In this document: positions 54,386 through 63,881 of the stretch, piece by piece
Position numbering within the stretch: position 1 is the stretch's first letter
Layout: each line of letters begins with the position of its first letter
NCBI GenBank assembly: GCA_019316985.1
Contig: CP079215.1
Span: 5,890,001 to 5,954,000 of the forward strand
Source: Paraniabella defluvii
GTDB lineage: Bacteria; Bacteroidota; Bacteroidia; Chitinophagales; Chitinophagaceae
Reading direction: 5' to 3'
DNA length: 64,000 bases
The notes under the pieces: model-generated
What the model was told of the DNA's origin: nothing
What the model saw: the letters and a program-made list of their open reading frames with translations, nothing else
Databases searched by the model: none
Translations under genes and position numbers: made by a program

Positions 54386-54847
54386 ATGAAACTCTCTGAG
54401 CTAAAGGAACTATTACCCGGGTTAAATAAAACAGCGTTCCAACTTCCCGGCGGCAGCTGGGTGCCCGAACATTTTCATGTAACCGAAGCAGGCCTGGTTA
54501 CCCGGCATTTTATAGATTGTGGCGGTACTATCAGGAGCGAGCAGGTGGTTCATTTCCAGTTGTGGCATTCCAATGACTACGGGCATCGCTTACAACCGCA
54601 GCAGCTGTTACATATCATCCGGCTTTCAGAAGAAAAGCTGGGTATCCCCAACCTGGAAATAGAAGTGGAATACCAGGCTGATACTATTGGCAGGTACAGG
54701 CTGGCTTTTAATGGCAGCCATTTTGTACTGGAAACCACCACTACCGGCTGCCTGGCCGAAAAGGCCTGCAGTGTGCCTGCCCCGTTCAGCCAGGTAAATA
54801 GCGTTACCCTTTCAACCTCTTCCTGCTGTGGCGGCGGAAAGTGCTGA
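54386..54847 (+). CDS. DUF6428-type protein (intact)
   Basis: 153 residues, ATG 54386 to TGA 54845-54847. The protein begins MKLSELKELLPGLNKTAFQL and has GSWVPEHFHVTEAGLVTRHF, FIDCGGTIRSEQVVHFQLW and LSEEKLGIPNLEIEVEYQ, the pattern of a small family found next to arsR and arsC in Bacteroidota. The EHFHVTE and HFQLW blocks look like possible metal ligands. The C-terminus is Cys-rich: TSSCCGGGKC, suited to binding As(III) or another soft metal. No biochemical role is known to me. Cotranscription with arsR is likely (54-base gap). Confidence 0.82.
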   Translation: MKLSELKELLPGLNKTAFQLPGGSWVPEHFHVTEAGLVTRHFIDCGGTIRSEQVVHFQLWHSNDYGHRLQPQQLLHIIRLSEEKLGIPNLEIEVEYQADTIGRYRLAFNGSHFVLETTTTGCLAEKACSVPAPFSQVNSVTLSTSSCCGGGKC

Positions 54848-54971
54848 ATAAAAAGCCGATGGAACTGGTTTAACGCCGGTTGCTGTTACCGCATTCGCCT
54901 TCTCGCAGGTCTTTTTGGGGCCTTATTCAAAAATTGTATTATCTGCTTTGTTTATTCATATAAAAACAATC

Positions 54972-55391
54972 ATGCAAACAAAGAAAGTATTGGTGCTCTG
55001 CACCGGCAATAGCTGCCGCAGCCAGATGGCAGAAGGTTATTTAAAACATTTTGCCAAAGACAAGGCTGTTATTTACAGCGCCGGCGTGGAAACGCATGGC
55101 GTTAACCCCAATGCCATTGAGGCCATGTGGGAAGATGGCATCGACATTTCGGGCCATACTTCCAACAACGTTACCGAGTACGCGGGTATCCGTTTTGATT
55201 TTGTAATTACGGTATGTGATCATGCCCGGGAACGCTGCCCGGTATTGCCGGGCCGGGTACAACAGTTCCATTACAACTTTCCCGATCCGGCCAAAGCCAC
55301 CGGCACACCCCAAGAAGTAAAGGAACAGTTTCGTTATACCCGTAATCTTATTAAAAACTATTGCCGCGATTTTGTAGTGCATTATTTGTAA
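54972..55391 (+). CDS. arsC: arsenate reductase, low-molecular-weight phosphatase fold (intact)
   Basis: 139 residues. The PTP-loop motif CTGNSCRSQMAEG is the C-x5-R signature, and the DPA motif is FNFPDPA-like (YNFPDPAKATG). Two further cysteines in VITVCDHARERCPVLPG match the Cys82/Cys89 pair of thioredoxin-coupled ArsC, which distinguishes it from plain tyrosine phosphatases. It reduces arsenate to arsenite. It ends with FVVHYL. No arsenite efflux gene (acr3 or arsB) follows within the window, so export must be encoded elsewhere. Confidence 0.9.
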   Translation: MQTKKVLVLCTGNSCRSQMAEGYLKHFAKDKAVIYSAGVETHGVNPNAIEAMWEDGIDISGHTSNNVTEYAGIRFDFVITVCDHARERCPVLPGRVQQFHYNFPDPAKATGTPQEVKEQFRYTRNLIKNYCRDFVVHYL

Positions 55392-55553
55392 AGGTGAATA
55401 TTTGCCCCTCCTGTTGTATCGAAACCCGGTGCGTACTACAGGCTGCTACGCCTTCTTTCCCGCCTTACCAATGGTGAAGGGAAACAGCATCCGGTAACTT
55501 TAACAGGCCTGCTTTAAAATTATTGCAGCTTTCATATCCATTACCTATGCTGT

Positions 55554-55968
55554 TTATTCTTTCAATGGATCGGCATGACGATGGATCAGCTTCCACTCAT
55601 TATTCACTTTCCTGAATATTTCTGTAATCCGTAAGTTAAATTCGACGTCTCCTTCCTTTCCTTTCATTTTCACAGTAGAACGTTGAATACCTGTCCAGTA
55701 AGCCAAATGCGCATAGGCATCCTGGTGCATAACCTCGAACATATTCCTGGCTCCGGGCAAAAGGCGCCTGCACCTTTTTCATTAAAGCTGTTAACAGATT
55801 CAGCTCCTTCTATGCAAATACCCGAAGGTGGAAAAATGGTGGCGGGTGAGTTTTCAGCAGATATATTTTTAAAGCTTCAAACCGGCCTTCTACAAAGTCG
55901 GTTGAGGCTTTTAACCTCAGGGCCATGAAATGCTGGAAATCTTCCAGGTAAGGATTAGCTTGTTCCAT
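55554..55968 (-). CDS. NTF2-like (SnoaL/DUF4440-type) protein (frameshifts)
   Basis: About 138 residues with the cone-shaped NTF2 fold. The ATG at 55968 gives MEQANPYLEDFQHFMALRLK, then, after an indel near 55868, ISAENSPATIFPPSG and CPGARNMFEVMHQDAYAHLA, and the typical last strands VEFNLRITEIFRKVNNEWKL followed by IHRHADPLKE. Such proteins bind or convert small molecules; the DxxKLIHRH ending fits the ketosteroid-isomerase-like DUF4440 group. A second indel lies near 55765. Alone between arsC (+) and the iron permease-like gene (-). Confidence 0.8.
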
Positions 55969-56152
55969 AACGATTCTTTTAAATAACAGCATGTGTATTT
56001 AACAGCTCTACAATAACCAGGCCACCGGCCTGTAACTATATCAACACAGGAACAAGGCAGGTTCCGGCGCTGTTACTGCCCCTGCAAGGCGTGGCGTACA
56101 ACTTCTAAAAACTATCACCGCGGCCCCGGGCGCATAACCTGCCGCTTAGCTG

Positions 56153-56608
56153 TTATTTATTATCCGGTTTATTTTTTTCATCCTGCAACTGGTCTGCAGC
56201 ATCAATAGAGTGTGATTCATGTATGTCTTTAGCGGCTTCCGCTTTATCAGACAGGCGTTCATAAAATTTATGCAGCGTGTCTAATTCCTCCTCGTCGAGG
56301 TCTTCAATATCCACCATACGGTTACTGGCCTTCCGGCTGGCGGCAATCAGCTCATTCAGCTTTAACTGGATAGCCTTGCTGTCTTTATTCTGGGTTTTCT
56401 GTATCAGGAATACCATCAGGAAAGTGATAATGGTAGTGCCGGTATTAATAACAAGTTGCCAGGTATCAGAAAATTTAAAGACAGGGCCGGTAATGATCCA
56501 CACAATCACCGCTCCAGCCGCCAATCCAAAAGCTACGGATGATCCGGTCCAGCAGGTTATTTTATTGGCTAGCTTTTCAAAGCCGCCTTCCTTTTTTTTG
56601 CTGTTCAT
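56153..56608 (-). CDS. low-affinity iron permease family protein (intact)
   Basis: 151 residues from ATG 56608 (MNSKKKEGGFEKLANKITCW). Two membrane segments, SSVAFGLAAGAVIVWIITGP and LVINTGTTIITFLMVFLIQ, followed by the family motif QNKDSKAIQLKLNELIAASR and an acidic C-terminal tail (DIEDLDEEELDTLHKFYERL). The motif is the one shared with yeast FET4-like proteins, hence the family name, but bacterial members are half-size and their transport function is unproven. A longer start at 56662 is open but less likely. Confidence 0.85.
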   Translation of the reverse strand: MNSKKKEGGFEKLANKITCWTGSSVAFGLAAGAVIVWIITGPVFKFSDTWQLVINTGTTIITFLMVFLIQKTQNKDSKAIQLKLNELIAASRKASNRMVDIEDLDEEELDTLHKFYERLSDKAEAAKDIHESHSIDAADQLQDEKNKPDNK

Positions 56609-56754
56609 ATACCATGCATTTAAATCAAAAAATATGGTTACATATAATTTATATATAAACAATATCTATGCCGCATCAGCTGTTGCCCGGCAACACCGTA
56701 CAATGGCATGGATCATGTAATGAGTTTTCCGGCCAGGCTTTACCTGGTATCGGC

Positions 56755-56870
56755 TAACAGTCATTATCCAATTATCTATTTTATCTATCATCTATCATCC
56801 ATTATCCACTATCTATTATCTATTATCTATCATCCATTATCTATTATCTATCATCTCTCATCTACCCTTC
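56755..56870. repeat. degenerate word-repeat tract
   Basis: Imperfect repeats of ATCTATTATC and ATCATCCATTATC fill the space upstream of the iron permease-like gene. C/T-rich on plus, so purine-rich in the sense of both flanking minus-strand genes. A second, shorter tract with CATTCAC and CTATTCACC words lies at 56941-57040. Confidence 0.7.
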
Positions 56871-56890
56871 CAGCCGGTACAATCCACAAT

Positions 56891-56936
56891 AAAAAGCCCT
56901 GCGGCTACCTTCCTACCCGGAACAGCAACCACAGGG
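56891..56936 (-). terminator. 17-bp hairpin terminator of the RCC1-like surface protein gene
   Basis: On the minus strand CCCTGTGG...TTCC pairs with GGAAGG...GCAGGG through 17 pairs, several of them G-U, with one bulged G and a five-base loop, followed by CTTTTTATT. On the plus strand the wobbles become C-A mismatches, so the structure belongs to minus-strand RNA. It starts 110 bases after the stop codon at 57046. Confidence 0.8.
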
Positions 56937-57045
56937 AATTTATGATGTAAGTGGTACGATGTAAGTTACACGATGTACGGTCATTCACTATTTACTACTC
57001 TATTGACCATTCACCTATCCCTACTTCCTATTCACCATGCACTAA

Positions 57046-59544
57046 CTACCTTTTCACCACAGTAACTACTTTCGAATAACTTTTCGTTCCGTCTTTGTCC
57101 ACCTGGGCAATGCGCACGTATACTTTACCATCCGGTAATGCATCACGCCTGTTTTTGTTACAACCGGCAGCCAGCACTACCATACCTAAAGCCATTGCCA
57201 TCATGGCATAACGTGCGCGGCGTGCTTTAAATAAACCAGCGCCTGCTACCAGTAAAGCAATACCCGCGGCTACTACGCCCGCGCTTGCATCTTTGGTAAA
57301 CTCATACTCTAATGCTTCTGCAGAAATACCGTTGGTAGCTTTACTATCTACTTTGCCAATGCTGATGAAGTTCGTACCATCTACCGATGCTTCTACTTCA
57401 AAATAGCTGTTATTCAATTCGCTGGTGGTATTCCATTTTACTTTTAACTGGTTATTGAAGATCTCTGCTGCTACAAAACCAAATTTAACAGGCAATACAG
57501 CAGGATCGTTGCTGATACCAAAATCTACCGCTGTTACCGCACCGGATAATGCACCAATTTCAATAACACCGCTGCGGTTGCCGGTATTGGCAACACCGCC
57601 TACGCTGGTACCGGTATAACCATAATCGCCGTTAGGTGCAGTTGCCGAAGCCAACGGAGCGCCAACAGGTCTTTCGCCATTGGTAACTATAACAGAGTAG
57701 TTACCTGCCGCTGTATTTTCCTGTACAATGGCAATGCTATAAGTACCATCCGCCGCCACTTTAGCCGAACCAGCCACCGTACCATCAGGTGCTACCAGGT
57801 TTACCCAAAGATCATTGTCGATACCCGCTTCAGCACCGTCCAGGCTGGCATTACCATTGGCATCGTTCCATATGGTACCTGCTACCGAGTTCATCTTACA
57901 ATCGCCTACGGTAAAGGTTTTAGTGGCTACTGCATTGGGGCAGTCTGCAGTAGATGCAGTATAAGAAATTTCTACGGTTCCGGCTCCGGTACCGGTAAAA
58001 GTAAGGCGGTTACCGGCAATAGTTGCTGAGCCCGAAACTACGGCCCAGGTGCCACCGGCTGGTATACCAGAAAGCGTTAACGAACTACCATTGCAATAAC
58101 TACCGGTAGTGCTGGTAGTACCACTGCCCCGGTTAAGATCTGCGGTACCGTAGTAGCGCCGCAAATTTGGACACCGGCCGTAGCAAAGGTTAAGGCTGTT
58201 TCCCAAACTTCTGAAGCATCACCATTTCCCATACTGCCTTGAACTCTATGGCCTACATAACCATAATTCTGGGTGCAGGCCTGAGCCAGCATCGTAGTGT
58301 GTCCGCCGGTTTCCACAGCCAATACTTTGGGAGCAAAACTGGCGGGTATGCCTGGATTATAATAAGTAACATTGTCATCTACAGGACGGCCCAACATATA
58401 ACCGCTGTTGGAACCCCAGTTATACACCTGGTAGGCACTGTTGATTACGTTGGTGGCTCCAACTCCGTTATTATGCTCCTGTGGCGAAACCCATAAGATG
58501 TCATTCATTACAGCCCCGGCTGCCGTTCCTGCGGCATTGGGATAACGTGGCTGCACCCAGGTATTCCTATTAGTAACGGTCCAGTCACCTATCTGACGTT
58601 GAGCATTATTACCCAATCCGTATAAATGTCCGTTTTCATACAAAACAAAATATGTGGCAAAGTTGCTCGTCCCTGTCAGACCAATCATTTTAATAGTATT
58701 ACCTGTTTCGCCTGCGGGTAAAGTCATCTGAACAGCCTTTGGTGCAGAAAAAGTAATTGCAGTACCGTTGCCCAGCCATACATTAAATCCCCAGGTATAT
58801 AAAGTGTTATCATTTCTCAGAGCTACCAAACGGTTGGAGTATCCCCTTACCGCAACAACACCGGTTAAAGGCGTATTAGTAGCGGCATCCTGTACCAGGG
58901 CCCAACTGGTTTGTCCGTGCTTCCGTCGCCCCTGGGAGTTCCACTGGCTAAATTGCTTAACATATATACATTACCATCGCAAGTTGTAATGGCCAGGGTT
59001 TGATAAGCCGTAAATATCATTTTTACCTGACCGGGCGCTATGCCTGCGGGGAGCCCTGTTGCAGGATCTCCACCTGTCGCCTGCAATTTCTGAGGGGTGG
59101 TATTAGGTGCTACCGCATCATTCACTACTCCTCCTGGGGTACCCCAGGCGAAAAGGCCGTCTGTGGTTAACACAATGATTTGCGTATTAACCCCTGGTTA
59201 CTACCCACGCTGGCTTTTAATATTCGACCCGTTAACCCTGGAAAATTAACACTATTGATTTCAGTAGGCACCAACAGGTCTGTCCCATCAAATGCAGCTT
59301 TCTCTCCCCAAATACGGTATACACCCAGGTAATCCCTGCTTATGGAAGTGTGGAAAGAAGACACGAGGTTATCGTACTCCAAAGTAGCTGCTCCTGTAGA
59401 AGTGACGCCATAATTACTGTAATTGGTCATCGGGCATCCGTCTCCCGTAAAATAACCACATTGGGCGTTGGTCGTTCGGGCGCCGAAAAGCATAGCTGTA
59501 CCGAGCGACAAAGCCGCCAGTAGCTTAGAAGGTTTTTTAAACAT
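57046..59544 (-). CDS. large secreted RCC1-like/SdrD-like protein with split C-terminal anchoring module (frameshifts)
   Basis: About 832 residues. Signal peptide LLAALSLGTAMLFGARTTNA. The first half has RCC1-type beta-propeller repeats (TTDGLFAWGTPGG; LRNDNTLYTWGFNVWLGNG; YENGHLYGLGNNAQRQIGD; YQVYNWGSNSGYMLGRP). Next come an Ig-like domain (SGIPAGGTWAVVSGSATIAG), an SdrD B-like repeat (GTIWNDANGNASLDGAEAG) and a fibronectin-like domain (LKVKWNTTSELNNSYFEVEA). That domain is interrupted by hydrophobic GVVAAGIALLVAGAGLF, basic KARRARY, hydrophobic AMMAMALGMVVLAAGC (Cys codon 57160-57162), then NKNRRD, before its last strands VYVRIAQVDKDGTKSYSKVV. Breaks lie near 59190, 58920 and 58120-58150. 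No known sortase-type signal fits. Confidence 0.85.
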
Positions 59545-60410
59545 GTAAGGGTTGTTTTAAGTGTTTAGTTTGTAATTACTATAGATCAATTTTAAGTTTA
59601 GAGTTGCCGGGGTAGTTTTGGTACTACACCAGTTAATGGGGCTTGTTTAGAGGGCCGCAAGATAGCCGCTGCCTGTTACAAAACCAAAAGAACAAAGGAC
59701 AAAACATTGAAGGATGCTTCATACTTGATACTGGATGCTTGATACTGGATGGAGGAGCTTTCTGCCATTTCCTCATTATCCGAACTCCATTTGATCTTGC
59801 ATATTCAATGTTCAATATTCAATGTTCAACGATGAGCCGTATATCTACAACAATTATCGTACACTCAATAATCTCTGAGTCTTCGCTTCTCTACAAACTC
59901 TGTTTAAAACAAGAATTTTTAACGGTAGCATCTATCGTCTTTCCTCTTTCTCCAAAAGCAAACCCCGCAGTTGCCCGCTCCGGCGGCTTGCAACCAGGTG
60001 CAGGAACCGCAGGGTTTATAATCATGTTCTCAGCCCTTTTTGATTGCATGATCAATACTGGTGTTTTAAGTGTATCCCCATCCGCCCTACAGATGGAGGC
60101 CCTAACCTTATACGAAGCGCTAATTTAACAGCATCGGGTATCGTATCCAACCGTTTGTCTTGCCATAATCTGGAAAAAGCCTGAAAATAATTGCGCTTTG
60201 CAACTATTTTTGGCCCATCAGCAAAAAAAAGAGCATATTTAACTAAATGATTACTAATCAACTGATAGCATTAATATTTTTCAAATTCCGGAAATCGGCA
60301 AGACCACTATAACTCACCTGTCATCAGGCCCTTAGGTTTTCTAAACAAATACCTATTTTTACGATTCATCTACCTTCAACTGTTGCGGTTTTGCCGCTTT
60401 TTAATCGGAA
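59545..60410. other. long intergenic region with minus-strand hairpin and word repeats
   Basis: 866 bases between divergent genes. 59700-59830 holds short repeats (CTTGATACTGGATG twice; TTCAATGTTCAATATTCAATG). A structured element lies at 59960-60017: AAACCCCGCAGTT and AACCGCAGGGTTT pair completely only in minus-strand RNA, where two G-U pairs replace C-A mismatches. It resembles the hairpin at 56891-56936. Open frames here, up to 161 codons, show no protein-like composition. Promoters for both flanking genes should lie at the ends. Confidence 0.5.
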
Positions 60411-62064
60411 ATGAACTATAGATTTGGCCTGCTGGCACTTTTGATGAACTGTTTTTTTGTGAAGATGTGGGAGCGCAGGACCCGGAAGCTTTTAGTGCCG
60501 TTTACCAGAAAACTTTTTTGGAAGTGGCACCGCAAAATATGAACAAAGCTCTTGAAATTGCAGACTCCCTCTTTCGCATTTCAACTACGCCGCTGTTCAG
60601 GGCTAAAAGCCTGATGTTGACAGCTACGCTTTTTCAACACCGGCAACAGCTTGAAAAATCGACCCGGATAGCCGAGCAAGCTTACGAAATTATCAATACT
60701 ACAGAAGAAGTAAGCTGGAAGGTAAGGATCTGCGGCTTCCTGGCTACTCAATACCGGATACTGCAGCTTTATAAAAAATCAAAAATTTTTTGCGACAGGG
60801 CGCTGGAATTAATCCCTTTGATACCACAGTCAGAAGCCGCCCAAACCGCCTTGGGGTTGGTAAACCAGGAGCTAGCCTATTATTATATGGCGGCTAAAAA
60901 TTATCAAACCGCCATCCGGCATATCAGGGCTTCTCAGCGTAGCTTTGACCAGGTTTCACAAAATAAAAATTTCTTTACCGCCAATAACGAACAGCTGCTG
61001 GGGCTTAATTATTATTACCTGAACCGGCCAGAAAAAGCCTCCAACATTATCATATCAGCCTGAAGCTGTTGGCAAACATGCCGGACAACCACATACGCGG
61101 ACTGGTGTATAACGGCCTTAGTACTATCTATATTCAACAGGCTAACCTGCCTCAAGCTAAAAAATACCTCGACAGTGCCAGCGCCATTGCTAACCGCTCC
61201 CAATACCTGCAGTTGAAAAATGAAATTCTTAAAACCAGCCAGAATTATTACCTGAAAATAAAAGATCTGGCCCTTTTTGAAGAAGCCCGTCAAAAACAGG
61301 ATTCGGTAGGGGAACAGATTACCCAGCGTAATACCAGGTTCCTGGACAGCAGTTTTGTGGAGTTGGAAAAAACAACGCAGCAGGCGCAACAAGATAGTAA
61401 CGCCAAAAACCTTCCCCTTGCTGCCGGCGGACTCATACTTGTGGTGGGTGGAAGTTATTTTTATTTTTACCGTCGCAAACAAAAACAGCAGCACCGGTTG
61501 TTTACAGCTTATTTTGAGGATAAAAAACAGCTGGTTCCGGCACCGCCCCAAAGCAAGCCCTCTCACTACCTGGTATACACGGATGCCGATGATATGGAGG
61601 AGCCGGAAGCAACTGCTGCCGACACCGGTGCACTGGTTGAACAGGCGGATGCCGCTATTGGCCGAAAGCAGGACAGTGCTTTGCTATTAAGTGAAGAAAC
61701 CTTACAAAGACTACTGAATAGTTTGAGCGAATTTGAAGCACAGCAACAATTTACCTCGGGCACCATTACCCTTTCACAGATGGCTGCACAAATCAATACC
61801 AATATCAAGTACCTGTCTTACGTGATCAAAACCTATAAAGGGCGGGATTTTAACGGGTACATTAATGAGCTGAGGGTGGACTTTATGATCAGGCAGCTGA
61901 AAGAACAACCTCAATGGCGTAGCTACAAGATCAGCGTGCTGGCTGAAAAAGCGGGCTTCTCTTCACATGGCAAATTCACTACCATTTTTAAAGGGGTTAC
62001 GGGCTTGTCCCCTTCCGTATTTATCCAACACCTGGAAAACGAAGATAAGGCGTCAATAAACTGA
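60411..62064 (+). CDS. TPR-containing, membrane-spanning AraC-type regulator (frameshifts)
   Basis: About 551 residues. The ATG at 60411 gives a signal-like stretch (MNYRFGLLALLMNCFF); after an indel at the T-run near 60450 the mature chain reads AQDPEAFSAVYQKTF. Helical repeats follow with TPR-like spacing (AKSLMLTATLFQHRQQLEKS; QELAYYYMAAKNYQTAIRHI; GLSTIYIQQANLPQAKKYLD). One membrane helix (LAAGGLILVVGGSYFYFYRR) precedes a cytoplasmic acidic linker and a C-terminal AraC-type HTH (MAAQINTNIKYLSYVIKTYK; VLAEKAGFSSHGKFTTIFKG). A one-component sensor reaching across the membrane. Another break lies near 61062. It stands between the two genes with split C-terminal modules. Confidence 0.88.
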
Positions 62065-62415
62065 CGACATTGGGCTGCAGCCTGGTTAAAGCTGCGGTTT
62101 GCGGATATTGAAGCCGGCAGTAAAGTAATCTTTAACCTGCATTTATTATAAGGCTTCTGTTATAATATCCCACAGATGGCGCTGATCAGGTTACACATTC
62201 AATCCTGCATGGCTGCTTTCCATCCTATAGCCAGAGATGCTTCATGAAGCAGAAAAGTCGCACTTTGCGACGTTTTTTAGTTGCCTTGCCTGTACAGACA
62301 CAGTGCCCAATACAAACTACCGGGCAAAACTAAAGCTCAGGAAAATACCTGAAAAAGCAACAATGAAAATTTTTGTTTATTTTTACGAGGCATTTCTAAC
62401 TTCTAAACAAAATAT
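62065..62415. other. intergenic region between regulator and surface protein
   Basis: 351 bases. Apart from the hairpin-plus-T element at 62257-62278 I see no gene. The last 130 bases are A+T-rich and probably contain the promoter of the surface protein gene at 62416. Confidence 0.4.
62257..62278 (+). terminator. rho-independent terminator after the TPR-AraC gene
   Basis: GTCGCA, loop CTT, TGCGAC, then G and six T. A compact hairpin with U-tract, 193 bases after the regulator's stop codon. Confidence 0.7.
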
Positions 62416-63656
62416 ATGCAACTCAAACCACTGCTAACTTCACTGCTTAGCACCGCCCTGCTATGCGCCTCGGCGCAAACTCCTTTGTCGCCCGGAGATA
62501 TTGCTTTTACCGGGCTCAACTCAACCAACAACACGGTAAACGACTTTGTCAACACACCACAGTCGGAAGTTAACCGGGAGTTTAGTTTTGTATTACTCAG
62601 CCGTTACGGCGGGCACCACTATTTTCTTTACCGATTTTGGATGGCGTACCGATGCCCAGGCTTTTCAAACGGCGAATGCATGTGGCGCCAGCACAGGAGC
62701 TGTTAGTGATGGCGTTGTACGCTGGCAGGCCGACGGACCATTGGCATACGGTACACAGATTGTTATCAGGTCGGTAAGCAGCCCTAAAGCCAATGTAGGC
62801 TCAGCAACAGGTACCCAAGCCACTTATAATAGCTCTGTAACACCACCCCTTCAGTATATCACTCTTGCGTCTCCTGGTGAAACTGTATTTGCGTTTACGG
62901 GTACGTTGGCAGCACCTACACTGTTGGGAGCTATTTGCGCCAACCCCGGCGGCTGGGCCGCAACGCTCAATAATTGCGACTTTCAACCTACCGCCTCCTC
63001 TCTTCCGAATGTACTCAATAACGCTTTGAACGGCAACCGAAATTATGCGTTTGCAGTACTTCCACCCAGTGGTTCGGGGTATTGTATGCGTTTAAAGCCC
63101 CGGTTACCATAGGCGCCGATGCTGCCGCAGCCAGGGCTACCATTTATACAGCGGCCAACTGGGAGTCGAACGGAAGTGCCAGCGCTTATACACTTACCAC
63201 CAACTCCAGTGTACTACCCGTTACATACGGAAAAATTAGCGCCGTGGTTAGTAACAACCGCCTATCTGTAAACTGGGAAACAGTTGCAGAAACCAATTGT
63301 AAACAATATAACGTTGAAGCGTCCGTAGACGGAATACGGTGGATACCCATAGCAACCGTTTCGTCAAAAGCACCTGGGGGAATTCTTCCGGCGTCATTTC
63401 ATATAACATCGATCTCAACCTTCCGGGTATTTCTTTTTGCTTTCGGAGGATTAATCGCATTGCTGCTGGCGCTGCCCCATAAAAGGAAATATACCTGGCT
63501 GGCAGTAGTAAGCCTGAGCATTGTTTTTATTGCCTGTAACAAAAACAACAACGGCACAGGTGTGGACAGTAATACGCGTTTTTTTATACGTATTGGCAAC
63601 AGGATATAGATGGCCATACCAGTTATTCAAAGGTTTTTGAGGCCGTTACAAAATAA
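62416..63656 (+). CDS. secreted protein with the same split C-terminal anchoring module (frameshifts)
   Basis: About 413 residues. Signal peptide LKPLLTSLLSTALLCASAQ. The N-terminal domain reads TPLSPGDIAFTGLNSTNNTV, then TAGTTIFFTDFGWRTDAQAF and VVRWQADGPLAYGTQIVIR, a lamin-tail-like pattern common in surface proteins. The fibronectin-like part (LSVNWETVAETNCKQYNVEA) is interrupted by hydrophobic FAFGGLIALLLAL, basic PHKRKY, hydrophobic TWLAVVSLSIVFIAC (Cys codon 63535-63537) and NKNNNG, then IRI, QDIDGHTSYSKVFEAVTK. Breaks lie near 62570-62610, 63080, 63380-63440 and 63595; the last must be corrected to reach the SYSKV end at 63654-63656. It aligns with the C-terminus of the protein at 57046. 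Confidence 0.8.
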
Positions 63657-63675
63657 CTATTATATATTATTAATC

Positions 63676-63706
63676 AAGGTCCGTATCGTTGGTACGGATC
63701 TTTTGT
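63676..63706. terminator. bidirectional terminator-like hairpin
   Basis: AAGGTCCGTA (63676-63685), loop of seven, TACGGATCTT (63693-63702), with one G-U pair, followed by further T. It lies 20 bases after the surface protein stop and faces the convergent ABC-2 permease gene. Confidence 0.75.
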
Positions 63707-63749
63707 TATCGGCCACAGCAAGCAAAACGTTAACATCGCGCACAAAAAA

Positions 63750-63802
63750 GGCGCACATTGCTAGCAACACTTATTAAGTGGTGCCTTCCTAGTTGGTGCG
63801 CC
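63750..63802. repeat. nested inverted repeat
   Basis: Outer arms GGCGCAC (63750-63756) and GTGCGCC (63796-63802) enclose an inner palindrome CACTTA-T-TAAGTG (63768-63780). It lies between convergent genes and could form a cruciform or act as a second terminator; there is no T-run directly after it on plus. Confidence 0.45.
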
Positions 63803-63881
63803 TACCATGGTATAACAAGAAAAACAAAAAGAATGCCGGATCTGCAAACTGTGGTTGAAGCTGTTCTTACCTGCCTGCCGC

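Noticed and set aside
59643..60128. 161-codon open frame in the long intergenic region
   Set aside because: Composition is not protein-like and it runs through word repeats and the hairpin at 59960.
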